DNA of 33,403 nucleotides from Oscillospiraceae bacterium. GTDB lineage: Bacteria > Bacillota > Clostridia > Oscillospirales > Oscillospiraceae. The translations under genes were made by a program, and so were the position numbers. The notes beneath the pieces were generated by a model, which saw nothing but the letters and a program-made list of their open reading frames with translations, was not told the origin of the DNA and searched no databases. The stretch's first letter is position 1; each line of letters starts with the position of its first letter. Where the stretch lies: NCBI GenBank assembly GCA_021771265.1, contig JAETPK010000038.1, positions 1-33,403 on the forward strand, in the 5' to 3' direction. Below are positions 1 through 6,770 of the stretch, piece by piece.

Positions 1-362
1 CCGTACTTCTTGCGCTCCTTCATACGAGGATCGCGGGTCAGGAAACCGGCCTTCTTCAAGATGGCGCGGTTGTCCTCGCTGGCCAGCAGCAGGGCGCGGG
101 AGATGCCGTGACGCAGGGCGCCGGCCTGGCCGGACACGCCGCCGCCGGACACGGTGGCAACGATATCCATCTTGCCGGTGTTGCCGGTCAGCTCCAGAGG
201 CTGACGAACGACCATCTTCAGGGTATCCAGGCCGAAGTAATCGTCGATGTCACGGCCGTTGATGGTGATGGAGCCGGTGCCGTTGGGGAACAGGTGGACG
301 CGGGCCACGGAGGACTTCCGACGGCCGGTGCCATACAGGTAAGGCTTCTTAGACTGATACAT
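1..362 (-). CDS. rpsI: 30S ribosomal protein S9, C-terminus cut by window edge
   Basis: Minus-strand reading starts at the ATG at 362 (N-terminus [20 protein letters not shown]) behind an AGGAGG-type site and runs off the left edge. About 120 codons are visible. The stretch [21 protein letters not shown] and the late [11 protein letters not shown] are hallmarks of S9, whose basic tail contacts the P-site tRNA in the small subunit. The last few residues (the usual KRR-rich tail) lie outside the window. It follows rplM by 17 bases, the conserved rplM-rpsI pair, so it is almost certainly cotranscribed from the promoter upstream of rplM. Confidence 0.97.
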   Translation of the reverse strand, partial: MYQSKKPYLYGTGRRKSSVARVHLFPNGTGSITINGRDIDDYFGLDTLKMVVRQPLELTGNTGKMDIVATVSGGGVSGQAGALRHGISRALLLASEDNRAILKKAGFLTRDPRMKERKKY

Positions 363-379
363 TCTCTTAATCCTCCTTA

Positions 380-808
380 TTAAACGTCCAGAGCCACGGG
401 CTTCTGAGCCTGCTGCTCGTAGTTCGCGTCAGCATAGATGTGCAGACGCTTCAGAGAATCCTTGGAGACAGTGTTCTTGGGCATCATGCCGCGGATGGCC
501 ACCCGCATGGCGACCTCGGGCTTCTCCTGCATCAGAATGCGGTAGGGAGTCTCCTTCAGGCCGCCGACCCAGCCGGAGTGGGTCCGGTAGATCTTCTGCG
601 TGCCCTTGTTGCCGGTCAGGACAGCCTTGCCGGCGTTGATGATGATGACATGGTCGCCGCAGTCGGCGTTGGGAGTGTAAGTGGGCTTGGTCTTGCCGCG
701 CAGCAGGTCGGCAGCCCGGACAGCGGTCTTGCCCAGGGGCTTACCGGCGGCGTCCAGGATGTACCACTTACGCTCAATGTTGGCCTTGTTTGCCATAAAA
801 GTGGACAT
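380..808 (-). CDS. rplM: 50S ribosomal protein L13
   Basis: 142 aa, the usual L13 length. The N-terminus [20 protein letters not shown] and the segments [18 protein letters not shown] and [20 protein letters not shown] are classic L13. A longer in-frame reading to 931 exists, but the ATG at 808 sits just after a GGAGG site (rc of 816-820) and matches the family N-terminus, so I use it. L13 is an early assembly protein of the large subunit. It is first in the rplM-rpsI operon and is transcribed from the promoter at 884-912. Confidence 0.97.
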   Translation of the reverse strand: MSTFMANKANIERKWYILDAAGKPLGKTAVRAADLLRGKTKPTYTPNADCGDHVIIINAGKAVLTGNKGTQKIYRTHSGWVGGLKETPYRILMQEKPEVAMRVAIRGMMPKNTVSKDSLKRLHIYADANYEQQAQKPVALDV

Positions 809-877
809 GGTGTTTCCTCCGTACATATATATTTGCATTGCTTTACAAATGAAGAGCTCCGGGGTAAAATCGGAGCA
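809..877 (-). promoter_or_regulatory. rplM 5' leader with a hairpin, possible L13-type leader
   Basis: The predicted transcript starts near 877. It opens with the hairpin GCTCCG / CGGAGC (876-871 with 861-856), then an A/T-rich run and the ribosome site. Many Firmicutes carry a short autoregulatory L13 leader at this place. Position and a 5' hairpin fit, but I cannot confirm the consensus, so the identification is tentative. Confidence 0.3.
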
Positions 878-883
878 AGGATA

Positions 884-912
884 TTTATAACACAGGGGAC
901 GGAGCATGTCAA
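884..912 (-). promoter_or_regulatory. Sigma-A promoter of rplM-rpsI
   Basis: On the minus strand TTGACA (912-907) is followed after exactly 17 bases by TATAAA (889-884). This is a near-consensus vegetative promoter, 75 bases ahead of the rplM start. Confidence 0.75.
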
Positions 913-989
913 CCGAAAAATGATTTACCATATGAAAAACTCGCGTTTTCTTTTATTTTCTATCAATATCTCTTGAAATCTCACATTCG

Positions 990-1027
990 ATTTTTAAAAA
1001 GAAAATGCGGAGGGCGCCGCCCTCCGC
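990..1027 (-). terminator. Rho-independent terminator after bofA
   Basis: Minus-strand stem GCGGAGGGC / GCCCTCCGC (1027-1019 with 1015-1007) with a 3-base loop, followed by a T-rich run (ATTTTCTTTTT). It lies 9 bases past the bofA stop. Confidence 0.85.
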
Positions 1028-1035
1028 GTATGTAG

Positions 1036-1299
1036 CTACAATACCCATTGGACCAGCAGCAAAAGCACCAGCCCCGGCACCCCCAAAATGCCCACCACCA
1101 GGGCGTTCCAGAAGTTCAGCCCCAGCGTGAGGCCGGTGATGCCGGCAGTGGCGCGAATGGCCCAAAGGGCCCCGAAGCCCAGCAGCGTGTTCACCAGCAG
1201 CCGCGCCGCCAGCCGCAAGGGCGTGCGGAACACCCGCAGCAGGGCGATGAGGAGAAAGCCGCCCACCAGGACGGCGATGATCTTCTGATTCAGGTCCAC
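1036..1299 (-). CDS. bofA: BofA-family pro-sigma-K processing inhibitor
   Basis: 87 aa, the same length class as Bacillus BofA. It starts at the GTG at 1299, which has a GAGGAGGAA site just upstream; longer readings lack one. Two hydrophobic segments flank a conserved core: LLVNTLLGFGALWAIRATAG, then LNFWNALVVGILGVPGLVLL with the family LN...GILGVPG signature. In Bacillus, BofA sits in the outer forespore membrane and holds the SpoIVFB protease inactive until the mother cell is ready to make sigma-K. The start overlaps the end of the DUF2508 gene by 10 bases, reproducing the yaaL-bofA gene pair. This supports a spore-forming host. Confidence 0.88.
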   Translation of the reverse strand: MDLNQKIIAVLVGGFLLIALLRVFRTPLRLAARLLVNTLLGFGALWAIRATAGITGLTLGLNFWNALVVGILGVPGLVLLLLVQWVL

Positions 1300-1547
1300 A
1301 GGACTTCCTCCTCTGCCGAAAGGGTGGACTGGGGGCTGCGTTCCTTGATGACACGGATCAGATAGTTGCAGCGGGCCTTGGCGGCGCTGATTTGATAGAT
1401 GCAGCACTCCACCAGCTCCGGCGCCAGGGCCTGGTCAAACTGCTGGTAGGCAAAGGCCAACTCTCCCTGGGCGGCCAGCAGCTCGGCCTTCAGCTTTGGC
1501 AGCTCCGGGTCCGGCAGGGGCTTTTTGGAAGTGAGAACGGTTTTCAT
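1290..1547 (-). CDS. yaaL: DUF2508 (YaaL-family) protein
   Basis: 85 aa, soluble, mostly helical and charged (KTVLTSKKPLPDPELPKLKA, then a helix with FAYQQFDQALAPELVE and a CCIYQISAAKARCNYLIRVIKE segment). This is the pattern of the small DUF2508 family, whose biochemical function is unknown. The ATG at 1547 follows GGAGGGACA. Immediate linkage to bofA (10-base overlap, translational coupling likely) is the usual Firmicutes context, where the pair normally follows recR; recR is not adjacent here. The assignment rests on sequence style plus neighbour. Confidence 0.8.
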   Translation of the reverse strand: MKTVLTSKKPLPDPELPKLKAELLAAQGELAFAYQQFDQALAPELVECCIYQISAAKARCNYLIRVIKERSPQSTLSAEEEVLWT

Positions 1548-1625
1548 GGCATTGTCCCTCCTGCTTTTATACTACGGAGAGTTTGGACAAATATGCCAGT
1601 TTTCATGCGGACAAGGAGGAAAAAC

Positions 1626-2084
1626 ATGCCACAGCGGGAAATTTACATGCGGGAGGCCCTGACGCTGGCCCGGGAGGCGGCAGCCTCCGGGGAAGTGCCC
1701 GTAGGCTGCGTCATCGTGCGGGACGGGCAGGTCGTTGGCCGGGGCCGCAACCGCCGGGAGGAAAAACACGCCACCGCCTCCCACGCGGAGATGGAGGCCA
1801 TTGCCCAGGCCAACGAGGCCCTTGGCACCTGGCGCCTGGACGAGTGCGAGCTGTACGTGACGCTGGAGCCCTGCCCCATGTGTGCTGGCGCCATTTTGAA
1901 CGCCCGCATCCGCCGGGTGTGGTACGGCGCCCGGGACGCGGCCATGGGGGCCTGCGGCGGCGTGGTGAATCTGTTCATGGAAGAGTTTCCCAACCGGCCG
2001 GCCCTGGTGGGCGGAGTGCTGGAGATGGAGTGCCGGCAGGTGCTGGCGGATTTTTTTGCCGCCCTGCGGGAGCAAAAAAGGTGA
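1626..2084 (+). CDS. tadA: tRNA-specific adenosine deaminase TadA
   Basis: 152 aa. Deaminates A34 to inosine in tRNA-Arg(ACG). The zinc-binding catalytic motifs are intact: HAE at residues 53-55 (His zinc ligand, Glu general acid/base) and PCPMC at 82-86 (two Cys ligands). GEVPVGCVIV near residue 22 and ARDAAMGACGGVVNLF are further family blocks. In-frame upstream ATGs exist, but only the one at 1626 has a well-spaced AAGGAGG, and it gives the normal N-terminus. It is divergent from the yaaL-bofA pair. No clear terminator follows. Confidence 0.95.
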   Translation: MPQREIYMREALTLAREAAASGEVPVGCVIVRDGQVVGRGRNRREEKHATASHAEMEAIAQANEALGTWRLDECELYVTLEPCPMCAGAILNARIRRVWYGARDAAMGACGGVVNLFMEEFPNRPALVGGVLEMECRQVLADFFAALREQKR

Positions 2085-2183
2085 TATAAAAGCAAGGAGA
2101 CGCTTAAATTTTGCGGGACGTTTCGCAGATGCTGTGCGCGTTTGCGGCAGGCCGTTCACTCCATCCAGTTTCATATTTTAATG

Positions 2184-2408
2184 AAAACAGGCGACGCCGG
2201 AACCGGCGTAGCTTTGCGACGATCTGTTATGAGGCAGGGCTTGACCCCCAGGCAGGCGGCGCAGATTCTCGGAGATACGCCGGAAGTGCTGAAAGGGGTT
2301 TATACCCACCTGTGGAAGGGCAGGAAACAGACTGCGGTGGAGAAATTGGCGGCACATTTCCAAGAGGCTGCGGCAGAGCAACGTAGAGCTGGGAAAAATT
2401 TTGCGTAG
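2184..2408 (+). pseudogene. Tyrosine recombinase (integrase) C-terminal remnant, frameshifted
   Basis: Two reading frames must be joined to see the protein. The first gives RRSFATICYEAGLDP, the second RQAAQILGDTPEVLKGVYTHL followed by KQTAVEKLAAHF. Together they match the C-terminal catalytic region of phage/transposon tyrosine integrases, ending with the nucleophile-type VYTH. The switch falls at the five-C run 2245-2249, so one extra C explains the break. The upstream HxLR region is eroded and no N-terminal domains remain. The G of LGD replaces nothing certain, since some integrases naturally have LGD. No attachment site is visible nearby. Confidence 0.7.
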
Positions 2409-2630
2409 ATTTTGTGTCGCTACTACCAACAGAGACGAACAAAAGCAAGATTTCATAGAGCTATTGATTTGCAGCCGTGTTATGTGAGTTTCTGTTTGAT
2501 TCTGTGAGAATGAAATTTTCTGATGATTTAAGACTTTTGTAACAATTGATGCTGGTTTGGTTAACAACTCTTTTGTAAAGTAATACTTGCAAGAGACAAA
2601 ACTTCTTTTCATCCAATCTTCCAAACTATA

Positions 2631-2666
2631 CGGAACAGGACCAGCCGGAAGGCTGGTCCTGTTCCG
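2631..2666. repeat. Perfect 16-bp inverted repeat (hairpin)
   Basis: Arms 2631-2646 and 2651-2666 are exact reverse complements around a GGAA loop. Neither side has a good T-run, so it is a weak candidate for a transcription terminator. It lies between the integrase remnant and the 3' end of the membrane-protein gene and could serve that gene on the minus strand. Confidence 0.6.
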
Positions 2667-2731
2667 TTGTGCCGGAAAAGACGGTTCTTTGCCGAAAGAG
2701 CTTTTTTCGGCGAAACTATTGTGGTAAACTG

Positions 2732-3562
2732 TCATAGATCGCTTTTGGATGCGGCCAGGGCGCTCAAGCGCAGCAGCAAAAAACCTAGGGCAGTCAGAGC
2801 GCCGCCGGCGAAAAACAGCGTGTCATACAGAGGGCGGCTGTCCGCCAAAGCGGTCAGGCTCAGCACCACAGCGGGGATGGCATACAATAAAAACCGCCGG
2901 GTTTGTCCAGCGTGAAAGGCAAAGGAGGACAGCCGGTAGAAGGTCAGCGTCAAAAGCACCAGCGCCAGCAGGTCAATGTAATAGGCCTCCAGCACGGGGT
3001 TGATGGACTCTGTCCGGTAGGCCGTCACCAGCCGCACCACCAAATAGCCCACAGGCAGCAGAAGCAGATCGCCGCTGACAGTTCGGGGCGTACAGGGCTC
3101 GGCTTCCCGGGCGCCGGCGCGGCGGCAGGCCGGCAGCACGGAGAAAAAGCACCCGCCGCAGACAAGGGTCAGCCCGCCCAGCAGCAGAGAAAGGCGGTTG
3201 ACGGAGCCCTCCGCGGCTCCGGACGTCAGACCCAGGCCATAGGCGATCTCCAGAAGCCCGGAGAGGACAAACAGGAATACGCCGGTCACCAAGACAATCA
3301 AAAGCAGGGAGTTGTGGGTGGAAAAGGCGTCGGAGAAGCCGGGGGACTGTTCCTCCGGTTCCGCGGGCAGTTTTCTTGTCAGCAGTAGGCAGACCAGCGC
3401 TGTCAGCACCAGCAGGCCCACCAGCAGGCGGCTCCACAGGTTCCCGGCCACCGGCAGACCAGTGGCCGCCTCGAAGCCGGTGCGGTTTTGCGCCAGGCGC
3501 AGGACAAAGGCGGCCGCGCCGCCGGCCAGGGCCAAAAGGGGATAGACGGCGTATTTTTTCAT
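2732..3562 (-). CDS. Polytopic membrane protein of unknown function
   Basis: 276 aa, starting at the ATG at 3562 behind GGGAGC. I count about seven or eight hydrophobic segments: near residues 5-20, 45-62, 87-110, 124-145, 168-182, 193-210, 226-242 and 248-268. They are separated by short loops, with a Cys pair near the fourth segment. I see no catalytic or transport motif and do not recognise a family. It has its own good promoter (3606-3634, minus) and is divergent from spoIID, so a link to sporulation is possible but only positional. Confidence 0.7.
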   Translation of the reverse strand: MKKYAVYPLLALAGGAAAFVLRLAQNRTGFEAATGLPVAGNLWSRLLVGLLVLTALVCLLLTRKLPAEPEEQSPGFSDAFSTHNSLLLIVLVTGVFLFVLSGLLEIAYGLGLTSGAAEGSVNRLSLLLGGLTLVCGGCFFSVLPACRRAGAREAEPCTPRTVSGDLLLLPVGYLVVRLVTAYRTESINPVLEAYYIDLLALVLLTLTFYRLSSFAFHAGQTRRFLLYAIPAVVLSLTALADSRPLYDTLFFAGGALTALGFLLLRLSALAASKSDL

Positions 3563-3605
3563 ATCAAGAGCTCCCTTCGGAGAAAAGATCCGGTTTCCAC
3601 CCGAC

Positions 3606-3634
3606 AGTATACCACGGCGGGACCCATTTGTCCA
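3606..3634 (-). promoter_or_regulatory. Sigma-A-like promoter of the membrane-protein gene
   Basis: Minus-strand TGGACA (3634-3629) and TATACT (3611-3606) separated by 17 bases. It is 44 bases upstream of the ATG at 3562. Confidence 0.65.
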
Positions 3635-3643
3635 TTGACGGCG

Positions 3644-3674
3644 GCGTATCTTTCCGGCGGCGGCCGCATACAGT
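3644..3674 (+). promoter_or_regulatory. spoIID: Sigma-E-like promoter of spoIID
   Basis: CATACAGT at 3667-3674 matches the sigma-E -10 consensus CATACAnT exactly. A weaker -35-like GCGTATC lies at 3644-3650, 16 bases upstream. spoIID is a known sigma-E (mother-cell) target in Bacillus, so element and gene agree. Confidence 0.6.
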
Positions 3675-3714
3675 GAAGGGACAACCTATTGCGGCGCAAA
3701 AGAGGAGGCAGTCC

Positions 3715-4761
3715 ATGAAGCGAAAATCTCAGGTCCGGCAGAGCATCGCGGTCTCCGCGGTGCTGATGGTGCTGCTGTTCACGCTGCCCCTGGCGGTGAT
3801 CGTACCCTTCCGGGAGGAGCTGTTCGGCGGGGAAAAAACGGCGGATGAGACAGAGGGAGCGCCCTTCGCTCCCGGCGAGTGGGACGGCAGCGTGGTGCTG
3901 CGGGTGCTGAACGGCGAAACGGTGGAGGAAATGACCCTGGGGGAGTACCTGGTGGGCGTGGTGCGGGCGGAGATGCCGGCCTCCTTTGAACCGGAGGCCC
4001 TGAAGGCCCAGGCCGCCGCCGCCCGGACCTATACGTTGTATAAAATGGAGACCGGCGGCAACCACGCCGGAACCGCCGATATCTGTACGGACTCCACCTG
4101 CTGCCAGGCGTTTATTTCGGAGGACCGGGCCAGGGCCAACTGGGGAGCGGATGCCGATGCCAACGAGAAAAAGGTGGAAGCGGCCGTCCGGGACACCGAC
4201 GGGCAGGTCATCCAGTACGGCGGAGCGCCCATACTGGCGGTATTCCACTCCTGCTCGGCGGGGCAGACCCGGGCGGCGGGGGAGGTATGGCTCAATGACC
4301 TGCCCTATTTGCAGGCGGTATCCTCTCCCGAGGATACCGACGCCATCCCCAATTATTACAGCCGCGCGGAATTCACGGCGGAGGACTTCAAGGGCCGGGT
4401 GCTGGCGGTGTGCCCGGAGGCGGACTTCTCCGGCCCTGTGAGCACATGGCTGAGCGGCGCGGTAACGGACAGTGCCGGCAGCGTGGAGACGCTGAAGGTA
4501 GGGGGCGCCGCTGTAAAGGGCAGCACCCTGCGGGGCGCTCTGGGACTGCGGTCCGCCTGCTTTACCTGGGAGGTCCAGGGGGAGAAGCTGGTGTTTTTCG
4601 TCACCGGCTACGGCCACGGCGTGGGCATGAGCCAGTACGGCGCCAACCGCATGGCCAAGGAGGGGGCCGACTTCCGGGAGATCCTGACCCACTATTATAC
4701 CGGCGTCACCGTGGAGACCTGGGCGGGTCTGGACAGCTTTACAAACCGGGCGGAACCGTGA
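3715..4761 (+). CDS. spoIID: Stage II sporulation protein D, peptidoglycan lytic transglycosylase
   Basis: 348 aa, near the roughly 340 aa of Bacillus SpoIID. The ATG at 3715 follows AGAGGAGG. One N-terminal membrane helix (about residues 10-31) anchors an outward enzyme domain. The family core GEYLVGVVRAEMPASFEPEALKAQ carries the Glu (E86 here) matching the catalytic Glu of SpoIID. AARTYTLYK and the C-terminal GYGHGVGMSQYGANRMA are further signatures. SpoIID cuts glycan strands stripped by SpoIIP so that the mother-cell membrane can migrate around the forespore. It stands without spoIIP or spoIIM here and is followed after 40 bases by a secreted protein. Confidence 0.93.
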   Translation: MKRKSQVRQSIAVSAVLMVLLFTLPLAVIVPFREELFGGEKTADETEGAPFAPGEWDGSVVLRVLNGETVEEMTLGEYLVGVVRAEMPASFEPEALKAQAAAARTYTLYKMETGGNHAGTADICTDSTCCQAFISEDRARANWGADADANEKKVEAAVRDTDGQVIQYGGAPILAVFHSCSAGQTRAAGEVWLNDLPYLQAVSSPEDTDAIPNYYSRAEFTAEDFKGRVLAVCPEADFSGPVSTWLSGAVTDSAGSVETLKVGGAAVKGSTLRGALGLRSACFTWEVQGEKLVFFVTGYGHGVGMSQYGANRMAKEGADFREILTHYYTGVTVETWAGLDSFTNRAEP

Positions 4762-4801
4762 TAAAATAATACAATACGAACAGTGAAAGGAGGGAGCCCG
4801 G

Positions 4802-5956
4802 ATGAAGCGGAGAACAGCCCTGGTCCTGGCGGCTTTGCTGCTGGTGCAGGCGGTTTGTGTGCAGGCCTTTGCAGCCGGAAAAAGCGTGTATTTTACCGCC
4901 ATTAACGACAACGTTCTGGCCATGAGCGACGATACCATGCCCTTCTGGTCCGGCGGCTACCTCTATATCCCCGGCTCCGTGTTCACAGGCTATGTCCGGG
5001 AGGATATCGGCATCGCCTATACCTATAACGCCTCCAAGCAGATGGCGGCGCTGTACGCCGTGGGCAAATCCGGCAGGTCCCTGGCTTTTGACCTGACGAA
5101 GACCTATGCCCAGGACAATTTGGGCAATACGTATTATCCCACAGCCATCCGGCGGGGGGACACGGTGTTCGTGCCGGCGTCGCTGGTGGCGGAGGTGTTC
5201 GGCCTGACGTATTCCACCGTCAGTCTCTCCGGCTCCAACGCCGTCACCGGGGATGACCGGGGCTGGCTGGTGTGGCTGCGGGAATCGGATTATGTGCTGC
5301 AGGCCAGCCAGTTTGCCGACGCCGCCAGGTCCCAGATGAGTGCCCGGTATGAGCAGTATCTCAAAAGCAAGGAGACGGCCCAGCAGGCGCCGGACCCGGA
5401 GCAGACAGAAGAGAATTTTGATGGTAAGAGCGTATATCTGTGCTTCCGGGCCTCGGACTCGGAGACGGTGTCCGCCCTGCTGGACACCTTGAGCCGCCAG
5501 GGGGCCCAGGCGGCGTTTTTCTGCACGGAGACGTTTCTCACGGAGCAGGGGGACCTGCTGCGGCGGATGGTCTCCACGGGACAGGCGGTGGGCCTTTTGG
5601 CGGAGGGAACGGACAGCGAGGAGGTCCTGGCGCAGCTGGAGCGGGGCAACGCCGCCCTGTACAGCGCCACCTGCGGCCGGACCCGGCTGGCATACCTTCC
5701 GTTGGCGGACAGCGGGGCGGCGGAGGCAGCGGCGCTTGCGGGCTACTGCCGTCTGGAGCCGGCTGTCGACCGCACCGGCTACGGACTGCGGAGCCGCACC
5801 CAGGCGGCGGCGCTTTTGCAGAGGATATCCTCCCGCCGGGGGGACCTGTCTGTCTGGCTGGGTGACAATGTCAGTGCCGTGGGCCTGAGCGCTTTTTTAA
5901 CAGCGGCAAAAAATGCCGAGGACCGCTGTCTCTCTTTGACGGAGCCGGCGGCGTGA
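4802..5956 (+). CDS. Secreted protein: stalk-like domain plus degenerate NodB-type deacetylase domain
   Basis: 384 aa with a signal peptide (basic MKRR, hydrophobic run, AFA-A cleavage near residue 24). Residues 30-165 resemble a copper-amine-oxidase-N/stalk domain (MPFWSGGYLYIPGSVF, GDTVFVPASLVAEVFGLTY). Residues about 207-360 follow the layout of a polysaccharide deacetylase: KSVYLCFRAS, then SALLDTLSRQGAQAAFFCTE, then LLRRMVSTGQAVGLLAEG. However, the metal-binding Asp of TFDDG is replaced by CFRAS and the HxxxH motif by LLAEGTD, so I infer no deacetylase activity. It may bind cell-wall glycan. The RBS GGAGGGAGCC is strong, and it may be cotranscribed with spoIID. Confidence 0.75.
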   Translation: MKRRTALVLAALLLVQAVCVQAFAAGKSVYFTAINDNVLAMSDDTMPFWSGGYLYIPGSVFTGYVREDIGIAYTYNASKQMAALYAVGKSGRSLAFDLTKTYAQDNLGNTYYPTAIRRGDTVFVPASLVAEVFGLTYSTVSLSGSNAVTGDDRGWLVWLRESDYVLQASQFADAARSQMSARYEQYLKSKETAQQAPDPEQTEENFDGKSVYLCFRASDSETVSALLDTLSRQGAQAAFFCTETFLTEQGDLLRRMVSTGQAVGLLAEGTDSEEVLAQLERGNAALYSATCGRTRLAYLPLADSGAAEAAALAGYCRLEPAVDRTGYGLRSRTQAAALLQRISSRRGDLSVWLGDNVSAVGLSAFLTAAKNAEDRCLSLTEPAA

Positions 5957-5987
5957 GCGGACGGCGGCGCCGGAATTTACAGAAAAT

Positions 5988-6017
5988 TCAACATCCCGGC
6001 CTGCCAGCGGGTATAAT
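5988..6017 (+). promoter_or_regulatory. Promoter of the two-component/HtrA operon
   Basis: TATAAT at 6012-6017 is a perfect -10. The best -35 is TCAACA at 5988-5993 with an 18-base spacer, a moderate match. The first ATG of the operon is 36 bases downstream. Confidence 0.55.
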
Positions 6018-6053
6018 GTAGATATCAAAATGTAAAAAATGGGAGGGAACGCC

Positions 6054-6770
6054 ATGGGACGCAACATTTTGGTGGTCGAGGACGACCGTAATATCTCGGA
6101 ACTGATCCAAATGTATCTGGTGAAGGAGGGATTTGACGTTCGGACCGCCGGCGACGGCGGGCGGGCCATCGAGGAGTTCCAGAAGCAGGAGCCGGACCTG
6201 ATCCTCCTGGATATCATGCTGCCGGTCATGGACGGCTGGGCCGTCTGTGCCAAGATCCGGGAGACCTCCAAGGTCCCCATCATCATGCTGACGGCAAAAA
6301 GCGAGGTCTTTGACCGTATCCAGGGGCTGGAGATGGGGGCTGACGACTATATCGTCAAGCCTTTTGAGATGAAGGAGCTCATCGCCCGCATCAACGCGGT
6401 GCTGCGGCGGACAGAGATCCCCAACGACACCAGCAAGAAGCTGACCTTCGACAAGCTGGTCATCAATCTGGATTCCTACGAGCTCATTGTGGACGGCAGG
6501 AAGATCGACACGCCTCCCAAGGAGCTGGAGCTTTTGTATCATCTGGCCTCCACGCCCAACCGGGTCTATACCCGCAACCAACTGCTGGACGAGGTGTGGG
6601 GCTTCGACTATTTCGGTGACAGCCGCACCGTGGACGTGCACATCAAGCGCCTGCGGGAAAAGGTGGAAAATGTGTCCGACCAGTGGGCGCTGAAGACCGT
6701 CTGGGGCGTGGGCTACAAGTTTGAGCTGCTGGGTGGCGCCCAGCAGCCGGAAAAAGGCACAAAGGCATGA
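6054..6770 (+). CDS. OmpR/PhoB-family response regulator
   Basis: 238 aa. The ATG at 6054 follows GGGAGG. The receiver domain (1-120) has the acidic pair D10/D11, phospho-acceptor D53 in LLDIMLP, T80 and K102 in the KPF motif. The C-terminal winged-helix DNA-binding domain (about 130-230) shows KELELLYHLASTPNRVYTR, DVHIKRLREKVE and VWGVGYKFE. It would bind direct repeats as a dimer when phosphorylated. Its stop overlaps the kinase start by 4 bases (ATGA). With the protease downstream, the set resembles envelope-stress circuits of the CssRS-HtrA type, but that assignment is inference. Confidence 0.93.
   Translation: MGRNILVVEDDRNISELIQMYLVKEGFDVRTAGDGGRAIEEFQKQEPDLILLDIMLPVMDGWAVCAKIRETSKVPIIMLTAKSEVFDRIQGLEMGADDYIVKPFEMKELIARINAVLRRTEIPNDTSKKLTFDKLVINLDSYELIVDGRKIDTPPKELELLYHLASTPNRVYTRNQLLDEVWGFDYFGDSRTVDVHIKRLREKVENVSDQWALKTVWGVGYKFELLGGAQQPEKGTKA

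Larger units (their letters stand above)
2085..2731. other. Intergenic stretch with integrase remnant and AT-rich segment
   Basis: No intact gene. About 2184-2408 carries an integrase remnant (separate entry). 2409-2630 is clearly richer in A/T than its surroundings and has no supportable ORF. 2631-2666 is a long perfect hairpin (separate entry). Together this looks like the scar of an old mobile-element insertion. Confidence 0.6.
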
